Shown: positions 11,548 to 20,661, numbered from the stretch's first letter. The stretch: DNA of 64,000 nt from Sandaracinaceae bacterium (GCA_020633075.1 JACKEI010000002.1:186001-250000), one strand, 5' to 3'. Made by a program: numbers and translations. The notes: generated by a model from the letters alone, not told the origin.

Positions 11548-11644
11548 CCGCGGTGGCCCCCCTTTCTTGACCCGAGCTGGCTCGCCGCGCGAGAAGTCCG
11601 AGGGAGCGCCGCGTGACCGTGGCGCCCCCCCGAGTACGAATCGA

Positions 11645-12712
11645 ATGGTTGCGACAAACAGACGGCGGCGAGCTTCGGTGGAGCCGGACGCGGAGAGCGT
11701 GCGCCCTCCGGCTCGGCCGCGCCGTAAGTCCGCTACGACCGACGCGCCCCCGGCCGACGCCGCGCGCACCGTGCTGCCGCGCAATCAACGTACCCGCACG
11801 AGCGCCCCCTCCGCGCCCCCCGAGGCCGCCCCCGCCGCCGCGCCTCCGCGCGCCATCCGCGCGCGGCTCGTGCAGCGCTTCGTGTCCTTCCGCGCCGCGC
11901 TCCACGCGCTCGGCCTGCGCTCTTGGCAGAAGGTGCGCGGCCCCGTGCGCGTGGTCGGCAAGCTCGTGGTCCTGGCCGCCTGCGTGGTGGGCACCATCGC
12001 GGTCGGACGCCTGATCGAGAGGCACGTGCGCACCTCGCCCGCGTTCGCCATCCGCACCATCACCTTCGCGGGGCACGAGCAGCTCGAGGAGGCCGAGCTG
12101 CTGCGCACGAGCGGCCTCGCCGTGGGCCAGAACGTCTTCGATCTGGGCCCCGAGGACGTGCGCGACCGCATCTCCCGGCACCCGTGGATCGCCAGCGTGG
12201 AGGTGCAGCGCCGGCTGCCGGGGACCTTCTCCATCGTCGTGCGTGAGCGGCGCGCCGTGGCCATCCTGGCGCTCGACCAGCTCTACCTGGTGGGCGAGGA
12301 CGGCACGGTCTTCAAGCAGCTGGGCGAGGAGGACCTGGTGGACCTGCCGGTCATCGTGGGCATCCCCCGCGAGCGCTTCGTGAGCGACCGCGCCTACCGC
12401 GCCAGCATCCTGCTCGAGATCGTCGCCGTGATGCACGACTACCGGGGCGTGGGGCTGTGGCGCCGCGAGCCCATCGCCGAGGTCCACGTGGAGACCGACG
12501 ACTCGCTGAGCCTCTACGTGGGCAACGACGCGACCTACGTGCGGCTGGGTCGCGGACCCTTCCGCGACAAGCTCCAGAAGATCCGTCGGGTCTTCGACGC
12601 GCTCGACGCGCGTGACACCCGCGCGGCCTACATTTACGCGGACAATGTGCGTCGTCCGGACCGCGTCACGGTGCGCCTGCGAGAAGAGCGCGAGCTCGTC
12701 GCCGCCCAGTAG
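11645..12712 (+). CDS. ftsQ: Cell division protein FtsQ
   Basis: FtsQ is a bitopic inner-membrane protein that recruits FtsB/FtsL to the divisome. The 355-residue product has a long basic, Pro/Ala-rich cytoplasmic N-terminus (residues 1-100) and one membrane helix (about 105-124, KLVVLAACVVGTIAVG). A POTRA domain follows (about 134-201; ITFAGHEQL, then HPWIASVEVQRRLPGTFSIVV) and then the beta domain. The ATG at 11645 is chosen; a TTG at 11567 would add 26 residues, and neither has a strong ribosome site. The N-terminal tail is longer than in E. coli. It precedes ftsA by 93 bases and is now cut off from murC by the restriction island, so it must have its own promoter. Confidence 0.93.
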   Translation: MVATNRRRRASVEPDAESVRPPARPRRKSATTDAPPADAARTVLPRNQRTRTSAPSAPPEAAPAAAPPRAIRARLVQRFVSFRAALHALGLRSWQKVRGPVRVVGKLVVLAACVVGTIAVGRLIERHVRTSPAFAIRTITFAGHEQLEEAELLRTSGLAVGQNVFDLGPEDVRDRISRHPWIASVEVQRRLPGTFSIVVRERRAVAILALDQLYLVGEDGTVFKQLGEEDLVDLPVIVGIPRERFVSDRAYRASILLEIVAVMHDYRGVGLWRREPIAEVHVETDDSLSLYVGNDATYVRLGRGPFRDKLQKIRRVFDALDARDTRAAYIYADNVRRPDRVTVRLREERELVAAQ

Positions 12713-12719
12713 CGGGGGG

Positions 12720-12732
12720 CGAAAGAATTTCG
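12720..12732. repeat. Short palindrome upstream of ftsA
   Basis: CGAAA-gaa-TTTCG is a perfect 5-bp inverted repeat just after the ftsQ stop and 12 bases before the candidate -35 box of ftsA. It could be a weak terminator, since a run of seven T follows at 12739-12745, or a regulator site. Confidence 0.35.
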
Positions 12733-12743
12733 CTGCACTTTTT

Positions 12744-12772
12744 TTGGCAGCCCGTTCGCACTCATGTATCGC
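12744..12772 (+). promoter_or_regulatory. Candidate sigma-70-type promoter for ftsA-ftsZ
   Basis: TTGGCA (one mismatch to TTGACA) at 12744-12749 is followed after exactly 17 bases by TATCGC at 12767-12772, 34 bases before the ftsA ATG. The -10 match is weak. The region is AT-richer than its surroundings, which supports a promoter. Confidence 0.35.
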
Positions 12773-12805
12773 TCGGTCAGGGCAGAGCCCTCGGAGTAAG
12801 ACGAA

Positions 12806-14038
12806 ATGGCTGCGAGCGAAATCATTGCAGGGCTTGATCTAGGGACCACGAAGGTCACGGTGATCGTCGCTGAGCTGACCGACGATGGCCTCGATGTCAT
12901 CGGCATCGGGTCCGTTCCGGCGAAGGGCCTCAAGAAGGGTGTCGTCGTCAACATCGAGTCGACCGTTCAGGCGATTCGGGCTGCCGTCGAGCAGGCCGAG
13001 GCGATGGCTGGCGTGGAGATCAACACGGTCTTCGCCGGCATCGCGGGCAGCCACGTCAGCGGCATGAACCAAGAGGGCGTGGCCGCCATCGCGAGCCGCG
13101 AGGTGTCGCAGGACGACGTGGACCGCGTGCTGGTGCAGGCCAAGGCCGTGCCGCTCCCCGGAGACCGCGAGGTCATCCACGTGCTCCCGCAGGAGTACAT
13201 CGTCGACGCGCAGGACGGCATCAAGGAGCCCGTCGGCATGGCCGGCGTGCGCCTCGAGGCGCGGGTCCACATGGTCACCGCCGCGAGCAGCTGCGTAGCC
13301 AACATCGTGAAGTGCGCGGAGCGCTGCGGCCTGCACGTGGCCGAGGTGGTGCTCCAGCCCCTCGCCAGCGCGCACGCCGTGCTGAGCGAAGACGAGAAGG
13401 AGATCGGCGCCGTGCTGATCGACATCGGCGGCGGCACCAGCGACATCATCGTCTACGTGGACGGCGCGGTGGTGCACACCAGCTCCATCCCCATCGGCGG
13501 GATCAACCTCACCAACGACGTGGCGACCGGGCTCCGGACGCCCATGGCGGAGGCCGAGCGCATCAAGATCAAGTACGGCTGCGCGGCGACCTTCATGATC
13601 GACGAGGACGAGGTCATCGAGGTGCCGTCGGTCGGCGGTCGTGCCCCGCGCACCCTCTCGCGCCGCGCCCTGTGCGACATCATCGAGCCTCGCGTCGAGG
13701 AGATCTTCGTGGCGTGTCGGCACGTCATCGCCGAGACCGGCTACGCCGACATGCTGGCGTCCGGCGCGATCATCACGGGCGGCACGACGCTGCTCGACGG
13801 AATGCCCGAGCTGGCGGAGCAGGTGCTCGGGCTGCCCGTGCGGCGCGCGGCGCCCATCGGCATCGGTGGCCTCATCGATGTGGTCAAGAGTCCGGCGTAT
13901 TCGACGGGGGTGGGCCTCGTGAAGTACGGCGTGAACCGGCTGCAGGCGCTGCCGGTCGAGGAAGAGATCATCCACCATGTCCCGCAGGGGACGGGTCTCG
14001 GCGGGCGCATCAGCGCCTGGTTCCGAGAGGTCTTCTGA
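12806..14038 (+). CDS. ftsA: Cell division protein FtsA
   Basis: FtsA is the actin-like ATPase that anchors the FtsZ ring to the membrane. The 410-residue protein starts with IAGLDLGTTKVTVIV (phosphate-1 loop). It contains the family-specific 1C insertion, the phosphate-2 loop IDIGGGTSDIIVYVDG and the adenosine motif GAIITGGTTLLDG. Its last residues (RISAWFREVF) form the amphipathic membrane-targeting helix, so the protein is complete. Length is normal. It lies between ftsQ and ftsZ, 129 bases before the latter. Confidence 0.98.
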   Translation: MAASEIIAGLDLGTTKVTVIVAELTDDGLDVIGIGSVPAKGLKKGVVVNIESTVQAIRAAVEQAEAMAGVEINTVFAGIAGSHVSGMNQEGVAAIASREVSQDDVDRVLVQAKAVPLPGDREVIHVLPQEYIVDAQDGIKEPVGMAGVRLEARVHMVTAASSCVANIVKCAERCGLHVAEVVLQPLASAHAVLSEDEKEIGAVLIDIGGGTSDIIVYVDGAVVHTSSIPIGGINLTNDVATGLRTPMAEAERIKIKYGCAATFMIDEDEVIEVPSVGGRAPRTLSRRALCDIIEPRVEEIFVACRHVIAETGYADMLASGAIITGGTTLLDGMPELAEQVLGLPVRRAAPIGIGGLIDVVKSPAYSTGVGLVKYGVNRLQALPVEEEIIHHVPQGTGLGGRISAWFREVF

Positions 14039-14167
14039 ACAAGTGACGGGCGCCGGCGAGGCTGGCGTCTCTCGAGAACGAACGACGGAACAGTACGGTG
14101 ACCACGAGTGGGCGAACTCGAGGCGCCGAAATAGGCGGAGCCGGCGACCAGCGCCGGGAGGAAAACA

Positions 14168-15433
14168 ATGGCTATCTCGATTGAGTTTGCAGACGACGCG
14201 GATCTTCAGGCGCGTATCAAGGTGGTGGGCGTAGGTGGGAGCGGCGGCAACGCCCTGAACACCATGATCGCGAGCGGTCTCGAGGGCGTCGAGTTCATCG
14301 CCGCCAACACGGACGCTCAGGCGCTCGAGAGCAACCTGGCGCCGACCAAGATCCAGCTCGGGCCCATGCTCACCAAGGGCCTCGGCGCCGGTGGCAACCC
14401 GGAGATCGGCCGCAAGGCGGCGCTTGAGGACGTGCAGCGTCTGGCCGAGGTGCTCGCGGGGGCCGACATGGTCTTCGTGACCGCCGGCATGGGTGGCGGC
14501 ACGGGCACGGGTGCGGCGCCCATCGTGGCGCAGGTCGCGCGTGACGCGGGCGCCCTGACCGTGGGTGTGGTCACCAAGCCGTTTTCGTTCGAGGGCAACC
14601 GCCGCGGCAAGAACGCGCTCTACGGAATCCGTGAGCTGGTCGACTCGGTCGACAGCATCATCACCATCCCCAACGAGAAGCTGCTGCTGCTCGGGGACGA
14701 CGACCTCTCGATGCTGGACGCGTTCCAGCGCGCTGACGACGTCCTGCTGCAGGCTGTGCAGGGCATCAGCGACCTGATCATCAACCACGGCATGATCAAC
14801 GTGGACTTCGCGGACGTGAAGACCATCATGAGCTACACGGGCCGCGCGCTGATGGGCACCGGCTACGCGAAGGGCGACCACCGCGCGCTCAACGCGGCGC
14901 AGTACGCCATCAACTCGCCGCTGCTCGACGACATCACCATCGACGGCGCCAAGGGCATCCTGCTCAGCTTCACCGCGGGCCCGGACATCAAGCTGCGCGA
15001 GATCAACGAGGCGGCCTCGCTGGTTCAGGCGGCGGCCCACGAGGATGTCGAGATCATCTTCGGCGTGGTCACGGACCCGGACATGAACGACACCGTCAAG
15101 GTGACCGTCATCGCCACGGGCTTCGAGGACGACGCGCGCGCCGCGAGCGAAGCCCAGGGTGCGCAGAGCGCGCTGCAGAGCCAGCTGGCGCAGACCAGCC
15201 GCTACAGCATGCCGGCCGCCCGTGGCTCGCGCCCGAGCGCTCCCGGCTACCGCGACGCCATCGGCAGCAGCCGCCCGTCGCGCCGTCCCAACGAGGCGCC
15301 CCGTCAGGCGTCGGTGCCGCCCGCCCCGCCCGTGCCCACGCGCGCGTTCGGTGCGAGCGCGCTCCACGACGAGGCTGTGCTCGACATTCCGGCCTACATG
15401 CGTCGCAGCACCCCCGCCGCGACCCGCGACTGA
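14168..15433 (+). CDS. ftsZ: Cell division GTPase FtsZ
   Basis: FtsZ is the tubulin-like GTPase that forms the division ring. The 421-residue protein has the GTP signature GGGTGTG at 109-115 and the T7 synergy loop NVDFADV at 211-217, which completes the active site of the neighbouring subunit. A disordered linker (about 325-400) leads to the conserved C-terminal peptide DIPAYMRR that binds FtsA. The start has a strong GGAGG ten bases upstream. A good intrinsic terminator follows, so ftsZ closes the transcription unit. Confidence 0.99.
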   Translation: MAISIEFADDADLQARIKVVGVGGSGGNALNTMIASGLEGVEFIAANTDAQALESNLAPTKIQLGPMLTKGLGAGGNPEIGRKAALEDVQRLAEVLAGADMVFVTAGMGGGTGTGAAPIVAQVARDAGALTVGVVTKPFSFEGNRRGKNALYGIRELVDSVDSIITIPNEKLLLLGDDDLSMLDAFQRADDVLLQAVQGISDLIINHGMINVDFADVKTIMSYTGRALMGTGYAKGDHRALNAAQYAINSPLLDDITIDGAKGILLSFTAGPDIKLREINEAASLVQAAAHEDVEIIFGVVTDPDMNDTVKVTVIATGFEDDARAASEAQGAQSALQSQLAQTSRYSMPAARGSRPSAPGYRDAIGSSRPSRRPNEAPRQASVPPAPPVPTRAFGASALHDEAVLDIPAYMRRSTPAATRD

Positions 15434-15464
15434 TCCGTCGCGCCTGTTCCTTCGTTCCGGCACG

Positions 15465-15492
15465 GGCCCGCTTCGGCGGGCCTCTGTCGTTC
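15465..15492 (+). terminator. Intrinsic terminator after ftsZ
   Basis: GGCCCGC and GCGGGCC form a perfect 7-bp stem closed by a TTCG tetraloop, followed by a T/C-rich tail. It starts 32 bases after the ftsZ stop and marks the end of the dcw unit. Confidence 0.8.
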
Positions 15493-15651
15493 CGTCCTCT
15501 GTCGTTCGCTCCTCGCGCGTACCGTCGCGTGCGTTCCGTCCCCGCGCGAGACGGCACGGGGGGGGCTCGCGGACGGTGTCCACTCTAGCGTACTGTGTGC
15601 CGCCTCGGACGCCACGGCGCTCCGCAGCGCTCTCTCAACAGGAGGACTCTC

Positions 15652-16116
15652 ATGACGCACTCGCAGCTCGCACCCCGCACGCTTCTCTCTCGTTTGCTCA
15701 CCCCGCTCCTCACTCTGGGCCTGACCGCCGCATCGCTCGCCCTCGTGGCCTGCGGAGGCGGGTCGGCCGAGGGTGGCTCGTCCCAGACGGTCGCCTCGTC
15801 GGAGCCCGCGCCCGGCGCCGTCTGGGAGGGCCTCTGGCAGACCAACTTCGGCCCCATCGGCTTCGCCTTGGTGGAGGGAGAGTCGTCGCTGATCGCGGGG
15901 GCGTACGAGTACGAGATGGATGGCCGCACCATCAGCGGGACGCTGCTGGGGACGGTGCAGGGGAACACGCTGGACGTGAGCTGGGAGGACGAGCCGGGCG
16001 GCCTGGGATCCGGACACGCGAGCTTCACGCTCAGCGCGGACGGTCAGACGTTCACGGGCACCTGGGGCCGCGGGGACAGCTACGCAGACGGCGGTGAGTG
16101 GAGCGGCTCGCGCTGA
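15652..16116 (+). CDS. Small lipoprotein of unknown function
   Basis: The product has 154 residues. ATG 15652 has an excellent AGGAGG ten bases upstream and is followed by a basic n-region, a hydrophobic stretch and the lipobox LVAC. It is therefore exported and lipid-anchored. The mature part is rich in beta-type sequence (VWEGLWQTNFGPIGFALV, then repeated Thr/Gly strands such as ISGTLLGTVQGNTLDVSW and FTGTWGRG). This suggests a small beta-barrel or sandwich reminiscent of lipocalin-like folds, though no family is recognised. It is monocistronic, with a terminator on each side. Confidence 0.85.
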   Translation: MTHSQLAPRTLLSRLLTPLLTLGLTAASLALVACGGGSAEGGSSQTVASSEPAPGAVWEGLWQTNFGPIGFALVEGESSLIAGAYEYEMDGRTISGTLLGTVQGNTLDVSWEDEPGGLGSGHASFTLSADGQTFTGTWGRGDSYADGGEWSGSR

Positions 16117-16136
16117 GCCAGTAGATCCACGCAGCA

Positions 16137-16159
16137 AGGGGGACGCTGGACGTCCCCCT
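16137..16159. terminator. Bidirectional terminator hairpin
   Basis: AGGGGGACG and CGTCCCCCT form a perfect 9-bp stem with a 5-base loop (ctgga). It sits between the convergent ends of the lipoprotein gene (plus) and the next gene (minus). Confidence 0.7.
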
Positions 16160-16185
16160 GCGCGGGCTGGTAGCAGACGCGGCCG

Positions 16186-17208
16186 TCAGGGACCGCAGGG
16201 GTACTCGATCAGCGCCCAGCCGAACTGCGCGCACTCGTCGTTGTCGGACCACACGTGCTGCTCGAATTCCTGTCGCAGCGCGCCCGCGGTGGAGACGCTT
16301 GCGAGCCGTGTGTAGTGCGGCAGGCCGCTGACTACCCCGACGACGCGGCCGCGCCACGTGAGCGCCCCGGACCACTCCGGGAGGTCTGCCACCGGGGTGA
16401 GCGCGTCGCCTCGGCGCAGGAAGCTGCTCATGCGCTGCACGACCTCCTGCTCGCACTCCTCCTCGGGGCTGCCCACCAGGAAGCCCGCGGCCGAGGTCTC
16501 GAGTACGTCTCCTCCGGCGTCCAGGCGGGCGTAGCTGGCGATGCCTTGCTGCAGTGGCCGGCCCGCGACCTCCGGCTCGGACATCCACGCGCGCACCCGA
16601 GCCGCGTGCCCCGCGTCCGCGAAGCGTGGCGCGCCCGTGTCGGTGAGCGAGACGTTCTCGAGGGGCGGAGTGGGGTGGTACCGGAGGTCCGCGTCCCAGA
16701 ACCCGCTCACTCGCGCCACCGGCGAGAGCGGGCCTGCGCAGCCGGTGAGCGGCCGAGCGAGGGTGAAGGACACCAGGCAGTTGCCCGTCACCAGCACGGT
16801 CAGCTCACCGACGCTGGCCTCGCAGGCTCCTTCGGGGGTCAGCACTTGCACGCTGGGTGGCGCGGCCGGCGCGGACTCGATGAGGGCCGCCGTGGCGTCG
16901 TAGCGGTGAGGGCAGGGACCTTCCGGGTTCGGCGGTTCCTGGCAGGCCTCCTCGATAGGCAGCCCGGCCGCGAGCACGCGCTCCAGCCCGCGCTCGAGCG
17001 CGACGAACAGGTAGGGCTGGTCGTCGTGCAGGATCACGCTCCCGTAGGCGTCGGCGGGCGCGGCGAGCGCGTGCGTGGGGACGTCCTCGAGCGCGGCGGC
17101 GCGCCCCCCGGCGGGCGGGTGAGTGGCGGCGCCCGGGTTGCCGCCACAGGCGGCCACGCAGACGAACAGCGACAGGAGCAGGGAAGCGGAGGGGGCGGGG
17201 CGGGTCAC
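16186..17208 (-). CDS. Putative lipoprotein of unknown function
   Basis: A 340-residue product is predicted from GTG 17208, which has AAAGG a suitable distance upstream. A signal peptide with the lipobox VAAC follows, so it should be a lipoprotein. An ATG 12 codons upstream (17244) is an alternative. The mature part begins with a Pro/Ala/Gly linker and contains many cysteines (for example CQEPPNPEGPCPHRY and VTGNCLVSF), suggesting disulphides outside the cytoplasm. No catalytic motif or known family is recognised. It is divergent from the beta-lactamase-like lipoprotein gene, 90 bases away. Confidence 0.75.
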   Translation of the reverse strand: MTRPAPSASLLLSLFVCVAACGGNPGAATHPPAGGRAAALEDVPTHALAAPADAYGSVILHDDQPYLFVALERGLERVLAAGLPIEEACQEPPNPEGPCPHRYDATAALIESAPAAPPSVQVLTPEGACEASVGELTVLVTGNCLVSFTLARPLTGCAGPLSPVARVSGFWDADLRYHPTPPLENVSLTDTGAPRFADAGHAARVRAWMSEPEVAGRPLQQGIASYARLDAGGDVLETSAAGFLVGSPEEECEQEVVQRMSSFLRRGDALTPVADLPEWSGALTWRGRVVGVVSGLPHYTRLASVSTAGALRQEFEQHVWSDNDECAQFGWALIEYPCGP

Positions 17209-17298
17209 AGCGGGGCCTTTCGTGTGGTGCTGACGCGAGAGCATACACGCCTCCGACGGCGCGATGTCTTGCGCTACCATCTCGCCGAGCACCTCCCC

Positions 17299-18435
17299 AT
17301 GCCTACCTCGCTCCGCCTCGCCCTCTCGCTTGCCCTCTCGTGCGCGCTCGGTCTCGGCGCGTGCGCGGGCAGCGACTCGGCCGCGCGCTGCGACGCGTCC
17401 CACGAGACACCCGCGACCTTCGACCCCGCTCTGGCAGCTGTGCTCGCCCAGGTGGTGCGCGACGAGCTCGGTGCGTCGGGCGCGCCCGGCGCCACGCTGA
17501 CGGTGCGCATCCCGGGCCAGGGCACCTTCGCCGCTGCGGCGGGCTCACGCGACCTCGAGCGCGACCTGCCCATGGAGCCTCGCACGCGCCTGCGGGTCGG
17601 CAGCGTCACCAAGACCTTCGTGTCGGCCGTCCTGCTCCAGCTCGTGGCCGAGGGGGAGCTCTCGCTCGCGGACCACCCCGCCGAGCTGCTCGCGGACCTG
17701 GGCCTCGACCTGGACCCGGCCATGACCTTCGAGCAGCTGCTCTCCCACCGCGCCGGCCTGTTCAACTACACGGACGACACCGCGTTCCTGCCGCTCAGCC
17801 GCGAGACGTGGACGCCTACGGAGATCGTCGCGTGGTCTCTCGGTCACGGACCCGTCGGCCAGCCGGGGGAGCGCTACCTCTACTCCAACACGGGCTACTT
17901 CGTGCTGGGGCTGAGCATCGAGGCGCTGACGGGGCGCCCCTTGCACCGGGAGCTGCGCCGACGCCTGATCGGCCCCCTCGCGCTCGAGGACACGAGCGAA
18001 GAGCAGCACGAGGGGCGGGACTGCGCGATGAGCGAGGGCTACGTCGTCACGGGGGCCGCCGCGACGGACGACATCGACATGAGCTGGACCTGGGCGGCGG
18101 GCGGCTTGGTCAGCAGCGGCGTCGACCTGTGCGCGTGGCTGGACGCTCTCTATCGGGGCGACGTGCTCGACCCGGCCACGCGGGCAGCGCTCAGCGTGCC
18201 GAGCGCGGAGTCGATCACGGCCGGCGAGCCCTACGGCTACGCGACCCAGGTGCGGACGCGCGGGGGACGCACGGTGGTGGGCCACACGGGCAGCACGATG
18301 GGCTTCAAGGGGGAGGTCTTCATCCACCCGGAGAGCGGGGTCTGCGTCGCCGTGTTGCTGAACGACTTCGTGTCGACCCCGAGCGCCATCTCCCAGCCCG
18401 CCTGGGCGGCCGCGTTCGACGCGCTCGGGCTCTGA
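17299..18435 (+). CDS. Serine beta-lactamase-family hydrolase (lipoprotein)
   Basis: The 378-residue product begins with a signal peptide and the lipobox LGAC (Cys22), so it is envelope-anchored. It has all three motifs of the class C beta-lactamase/DD-peptidase fold: Ser102-Val-Thr-Lys105, Tyr195-Ser-Asn197 and His329-Thr-Gly331. Such proteins act as esterases, D-aminopeptidases or DD-carboxypeptidases. HTG in place of KTG favours an esterase or peptidase over a true beta-lactamase, but the substrate cannot be told. The frame is open far upstream; ATG 17299 is chosen because the signal peptide begins there. Confidence 0.9.
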   Translation: MPTSLRLALSLALSCALGLGACAGSDSAARCDASHETPATFDPALAAVLAQVVRDELGASGAPGATLTVRIPGQGTFAAAAGSRDLERDLPMEPRTRLRVGSVTKTFVSAVLLQLVAEGELSLADHPAELLADLGLDLDPAMTFEQLLSHRAGLFNYTDDTAFLPLSRETWTPTEIVAWSLGHGPVGQPGERYLYSNTGYFVLGLSIEALTGRPLHRELRRRLIGPLALEDTSEEQHEGRDCAMSEGYVVTGAAATDDIDMSWTWAAGGLVSSGVDLCAWLDALYRGDVLDPATRAALSVPSAESITAGEPYGYATQVRTRGGRTVVGHTGSTMGFKGEVFIHPESGVCVAVLLNDFVSTPSAISQPAWAAAFDALGL

Positions 18436-18453
18436 GACGCCGAGGCGCTCGCG

Positions 18454-19470
18454 TCAGCTCTGCGCTGGCGGCAGCCCGAAGCGGGCCGCGTTCTCCCGCA
18501 CGTAGGCCACGTAGTAGCCGATGTCTTGGCGCGCCTCGATCAGGCCGTCCGCGACGTCCGTCTCGAGCCCCTTCACGATGTCTCCCAGCTGGCGGCTGGG
18601 GGGCACGCCCAGGTCCTCGATGAGCTGGGTGCCGAGCCCCTTGGGCAGCGCGGGGAGCTTGCTGTCTTCCTTGCGGATGCCCTCGATGCGCTTCTTCAGC
18701 AGGCTGATCTGGCGCACGCCCCGCCGACGCCGCTCCGGGCGCTTGGTGGTGATGTCCGCGCGGCCGAGGTCCAGGAGGTCCGTGAGCCCATCGTCCATCT
18801 GCTTGTAGAAGCGGCGCACCGCGGCGTCCGTCCAGGATTCCTTGTACTGGCCCGGTCGCAGGTGGTGCAGGATCAGGAAGTGGATGCGCTCGCGCAGGGC
18901 GCCCTCGAAGCCCAGCCTGGCGGCGACCTTGCGCTCGAACATGCGCGCGCCGACCTCGCTGTGGCCGTAGAAGGTCACGGCGCCGCTCTCGTCGATGCGT
19001 CGCGTGCGCAGCTTGCCGATGTCGTGCAGCAGCGCTCCCCAGCGCACCTCGAGGCGCGGGACGGCCTGCTTGACCACCTGCTTGGTGTGCAGCCAGACGT
19101 CCTTGTGCTTCCACTCTCCGTCGCCGAACCCGACCATGGCCGAGATCTCGGGGAGGATGGCGTCCAGCAGGCCGATGGCGAGCAAGGCGTCGAGGCCCAC
19201 GTCCGGCTGCTTCGAGACCAGGATGGCGTCGAAGGACACCCGGATGGTCTCCATGGGGAGCGCGCGAAAGACGTCTGCCGGGAGCGGCTCAGGGGCTGCA
19301 GCGGCGGCGACCTCCTCCTCTGTGAGCTCGCACAGGGACTCGGCCCAGCGCAGCGCCTCTTGGGCACGCAGCAGCGCCGCGGCGTCCACACTGGCAGCTG
19401 CGGTCTTGGCGGAGGTGCCGTCGCCCTTGGTGGTCTCGGGCATGGAGCTGTCAGATACCGGCTGTGTCAC
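18454..19470 (-). CDS. HD-domain protein resembling the C-terminal part of tRNA CCA-adding enzymes
   Basis: The 338-residue product contains DVWLHTKQVV, ALLHDIGKLRT, FYGHSEVGA and LILHHLRP. These are the ordered metal-binding residues of an HD phosphohydrolase. The preceding segment (PMETIRVSFDAILVSKQPDVGLDALLAIGLLDAILPEI) reads like the helical neck domain of poly(A) polymerase/CCA-adding enzymes. The N-terminal nucleotidyltransferase head (GGxxRD) is absent. It would therefore keep only the phosphohydrolase activity, with an unknown substrate. The GTG at 19470 is used, though ATG 19443 is equally possible; neither has a clear ribosome site. The first 70 residues are low-complexity Ala/Glu/Thr. 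Confidence 0.8.
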   Translation of the reverse strand: MTQPVSDSSMPETTKGDGTSAKTAAASVDAAALLRAQEALRWAESLCELTEEEVAAAAAPEPLPADVFRALPMETIRVSFDAILVSKQPDVGLDALLAIGLLDAILPEISAMVGFGDGEWKHKDVWLHTKQVVKQAVPRLEVRWGALLHDIGKLRTRRIDESGAVTFYGHSEVGARMFERKVAARLGFEGALRERIHFLILHHLRPGQYKESWTDAAVRRFYKQMDDGLTDLLDLGRADITTKRPERRRRGVRQISLLKKRIEGIRKEDSKLPALPKGLGTQLIEDLGVPPSRQLGDIVKGLETDVADGLIEARQDIGYYVAYVRENAARFGLPPAQS

Positions 19471-19563
19471 GAACGAATGGGCAGGCTGCGAGGGTCGGGG
19501 AACATAGAGCCTGTGCCCCGTGGCGCAAGCCCCCGCCTCTCTGGACCGAGCCGCGCGCAGGCC

Positions 19564-20661
19564 TCAGCGCGACGCGCCGAGGGCGGCGAGCAGGGCCTGG
19601 TTCTCTGCGGGGGTGCCCACGGTGATGCGCAGGTGTCCCGCCAGCCGCCCGCCATACTTCTGGAAGCTGCGCACCGCGACGCCGCGCGCGAGCAGGTCGT
19701 CCGCGAGCGCCTGACTGTCGCCGGTGACGCGCACCAGCACGAAGTTCGCTTCGCTCGGGTACACGTGCAAGCGAGGGTCCTCGCGCAGGCCGCTCACCAG
19801 CCGCGCTCTCTCCGCCACGATGGCCGCGACCTGCTCGTCCAGCGTCGCGGCGAGCTCCCCCAGGGCGAGCTCTGCGGTGACCTGCCCGAGGGCGTTCAGA
19901 TTGAAAGGCTGCCGCACCTTCTCGACCTCGGCCGCCAGCTGCGGGTGCAGGCGCACCCAGCCAACGCGCGCGGCGGCCACGCCGATCTTGCTGAGCGTCC
20001 CCAGCAGGCCCACCTGCGGGTAGCGGTCGCACCAGCTGTACAGCGAGCGCGAGGCGAACGGACCATAGGCCTCGTCCACGATGTGCAGCGTGTCGGGGAA
20101 GGCCTGCACGAGGCGCTCGAGGACCCCGTCGTCGAAGCGGTTGCCCGTGGGGTTGTTGGGGCTGGCGTAGAACGCGAGGTTGGGTCGCTCCGCCTCGAAG
20201 GCGCGCATCAGCGCCGGCTCGTCCAGGTCGAAGGCGTCCGTGAGCGGCACCTCGACCGGCTGGAGGCCGAGCGCCCGGGAGGTGATGCCGTACATGACGA
20301 ACGTGGGCGTGGGGAAGAGCACCCTCGCTTGCGTCTCACCCGGTCGAGGGGCGGAGCAGGCGGTCATGAGCATGGCGATGACCTCGTCGCTGCCGCAGCC
20401 GAGCACGAAGTCGTCCGGGGCGCCGCCCAGCTTGCGCGCGAGGCCGTCGCGCACGTTCTGCGCGCGTCCGTCCGGGTAGCGGTGCAGGTCGATCTGGGCG
20501 AGCGCGCTCGCGAGGCGGGTGCGCGCTGCGTCGGGCAGGGGCCACGGGCTCTCGTTGGCGTCCAGCTTCACCGGGGGCGGGGAGGCGGGGACGCGGTAGG
20601 CGGTCAGCGCTTGGGTGGACTCCGGAACCAAGGCGCGGAGCGCGGCGAGCGGGTCGGTCAT
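19564..20661 (-). CDS. hisC: Histidinol-phosphate aminotransferase
   Basis: HisC transfers an amino group from glutamate to imidazole-acetol phosphate in histidine synthesis, using PLP. The 365-residue protein has the fold-type I aminotransferase layout. The N-terminal KLDANESPW is the HisC substrate-binding motif, then SPNNPTGN and VDEAYGPFAS (PLP Asp), and GTLSKIGVAAARVGW with the Schiff-base Lys. The C-terminal small domain has VLVRV and the terminal Arg region LRITVGT. ATG 20661 is the natural start although the frame extends upstream. No other his genes are adjacent. It is divergent from pspA. Confidence 0.93.
   Translation of the reverse strand: MTDPLAALRALVPESTQALTAYRVPASPPPVKLDANESPWPLPDAARTRLASALAQIDLHRYPDGRAQNVRDGLARKLGGAPDDFVLGCGSDEVIAMLMTACSAPRPGETQARVLFPTPTFVMYGITSRALGLQPVEVPLTDAFDLDEPALMRAFEAERPNLAFYASPNNPTGNRFDDGVLERLVQAFPDTLHIVDEAYGPFASRSLYSWCDRYPQVGLLGTLSKIGVAAARVGWVRLHPQLAAEVEKVRQPFNLNALGQVTAELALGELAATLDEQVAAIVAERARLVSGLREDPRLHVYPSEANFVLVRVTGDSQALADDLLARGVAVRSFQKYGGRLAGHLRITVGTPAENQALLAALGASR

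Noticed and set aside
11456..11566. Possible tRNA-like sequence (GTTCGATT on the minus strand near 11500) as an integration site
   Set aside because: No acceptor stem, anticodon loop or CCA-end pairing can be drawn; only unrelated inverted repeats are present.
12744..12762. Sigma-54-type GG-N10-GC promoter upstream of ftsA
   Set aside because: The flanking consensus bases do not fit well and the same bases suit a sigma-70-type -35 with a 17-base spacer better.
17299..18435. True antibiotic beta-lactamase
   Set aside because: The third motif is HTG rather than KTG and the overall pattern is that of esterase/peptidase-type family members; no resistance can be inferred.
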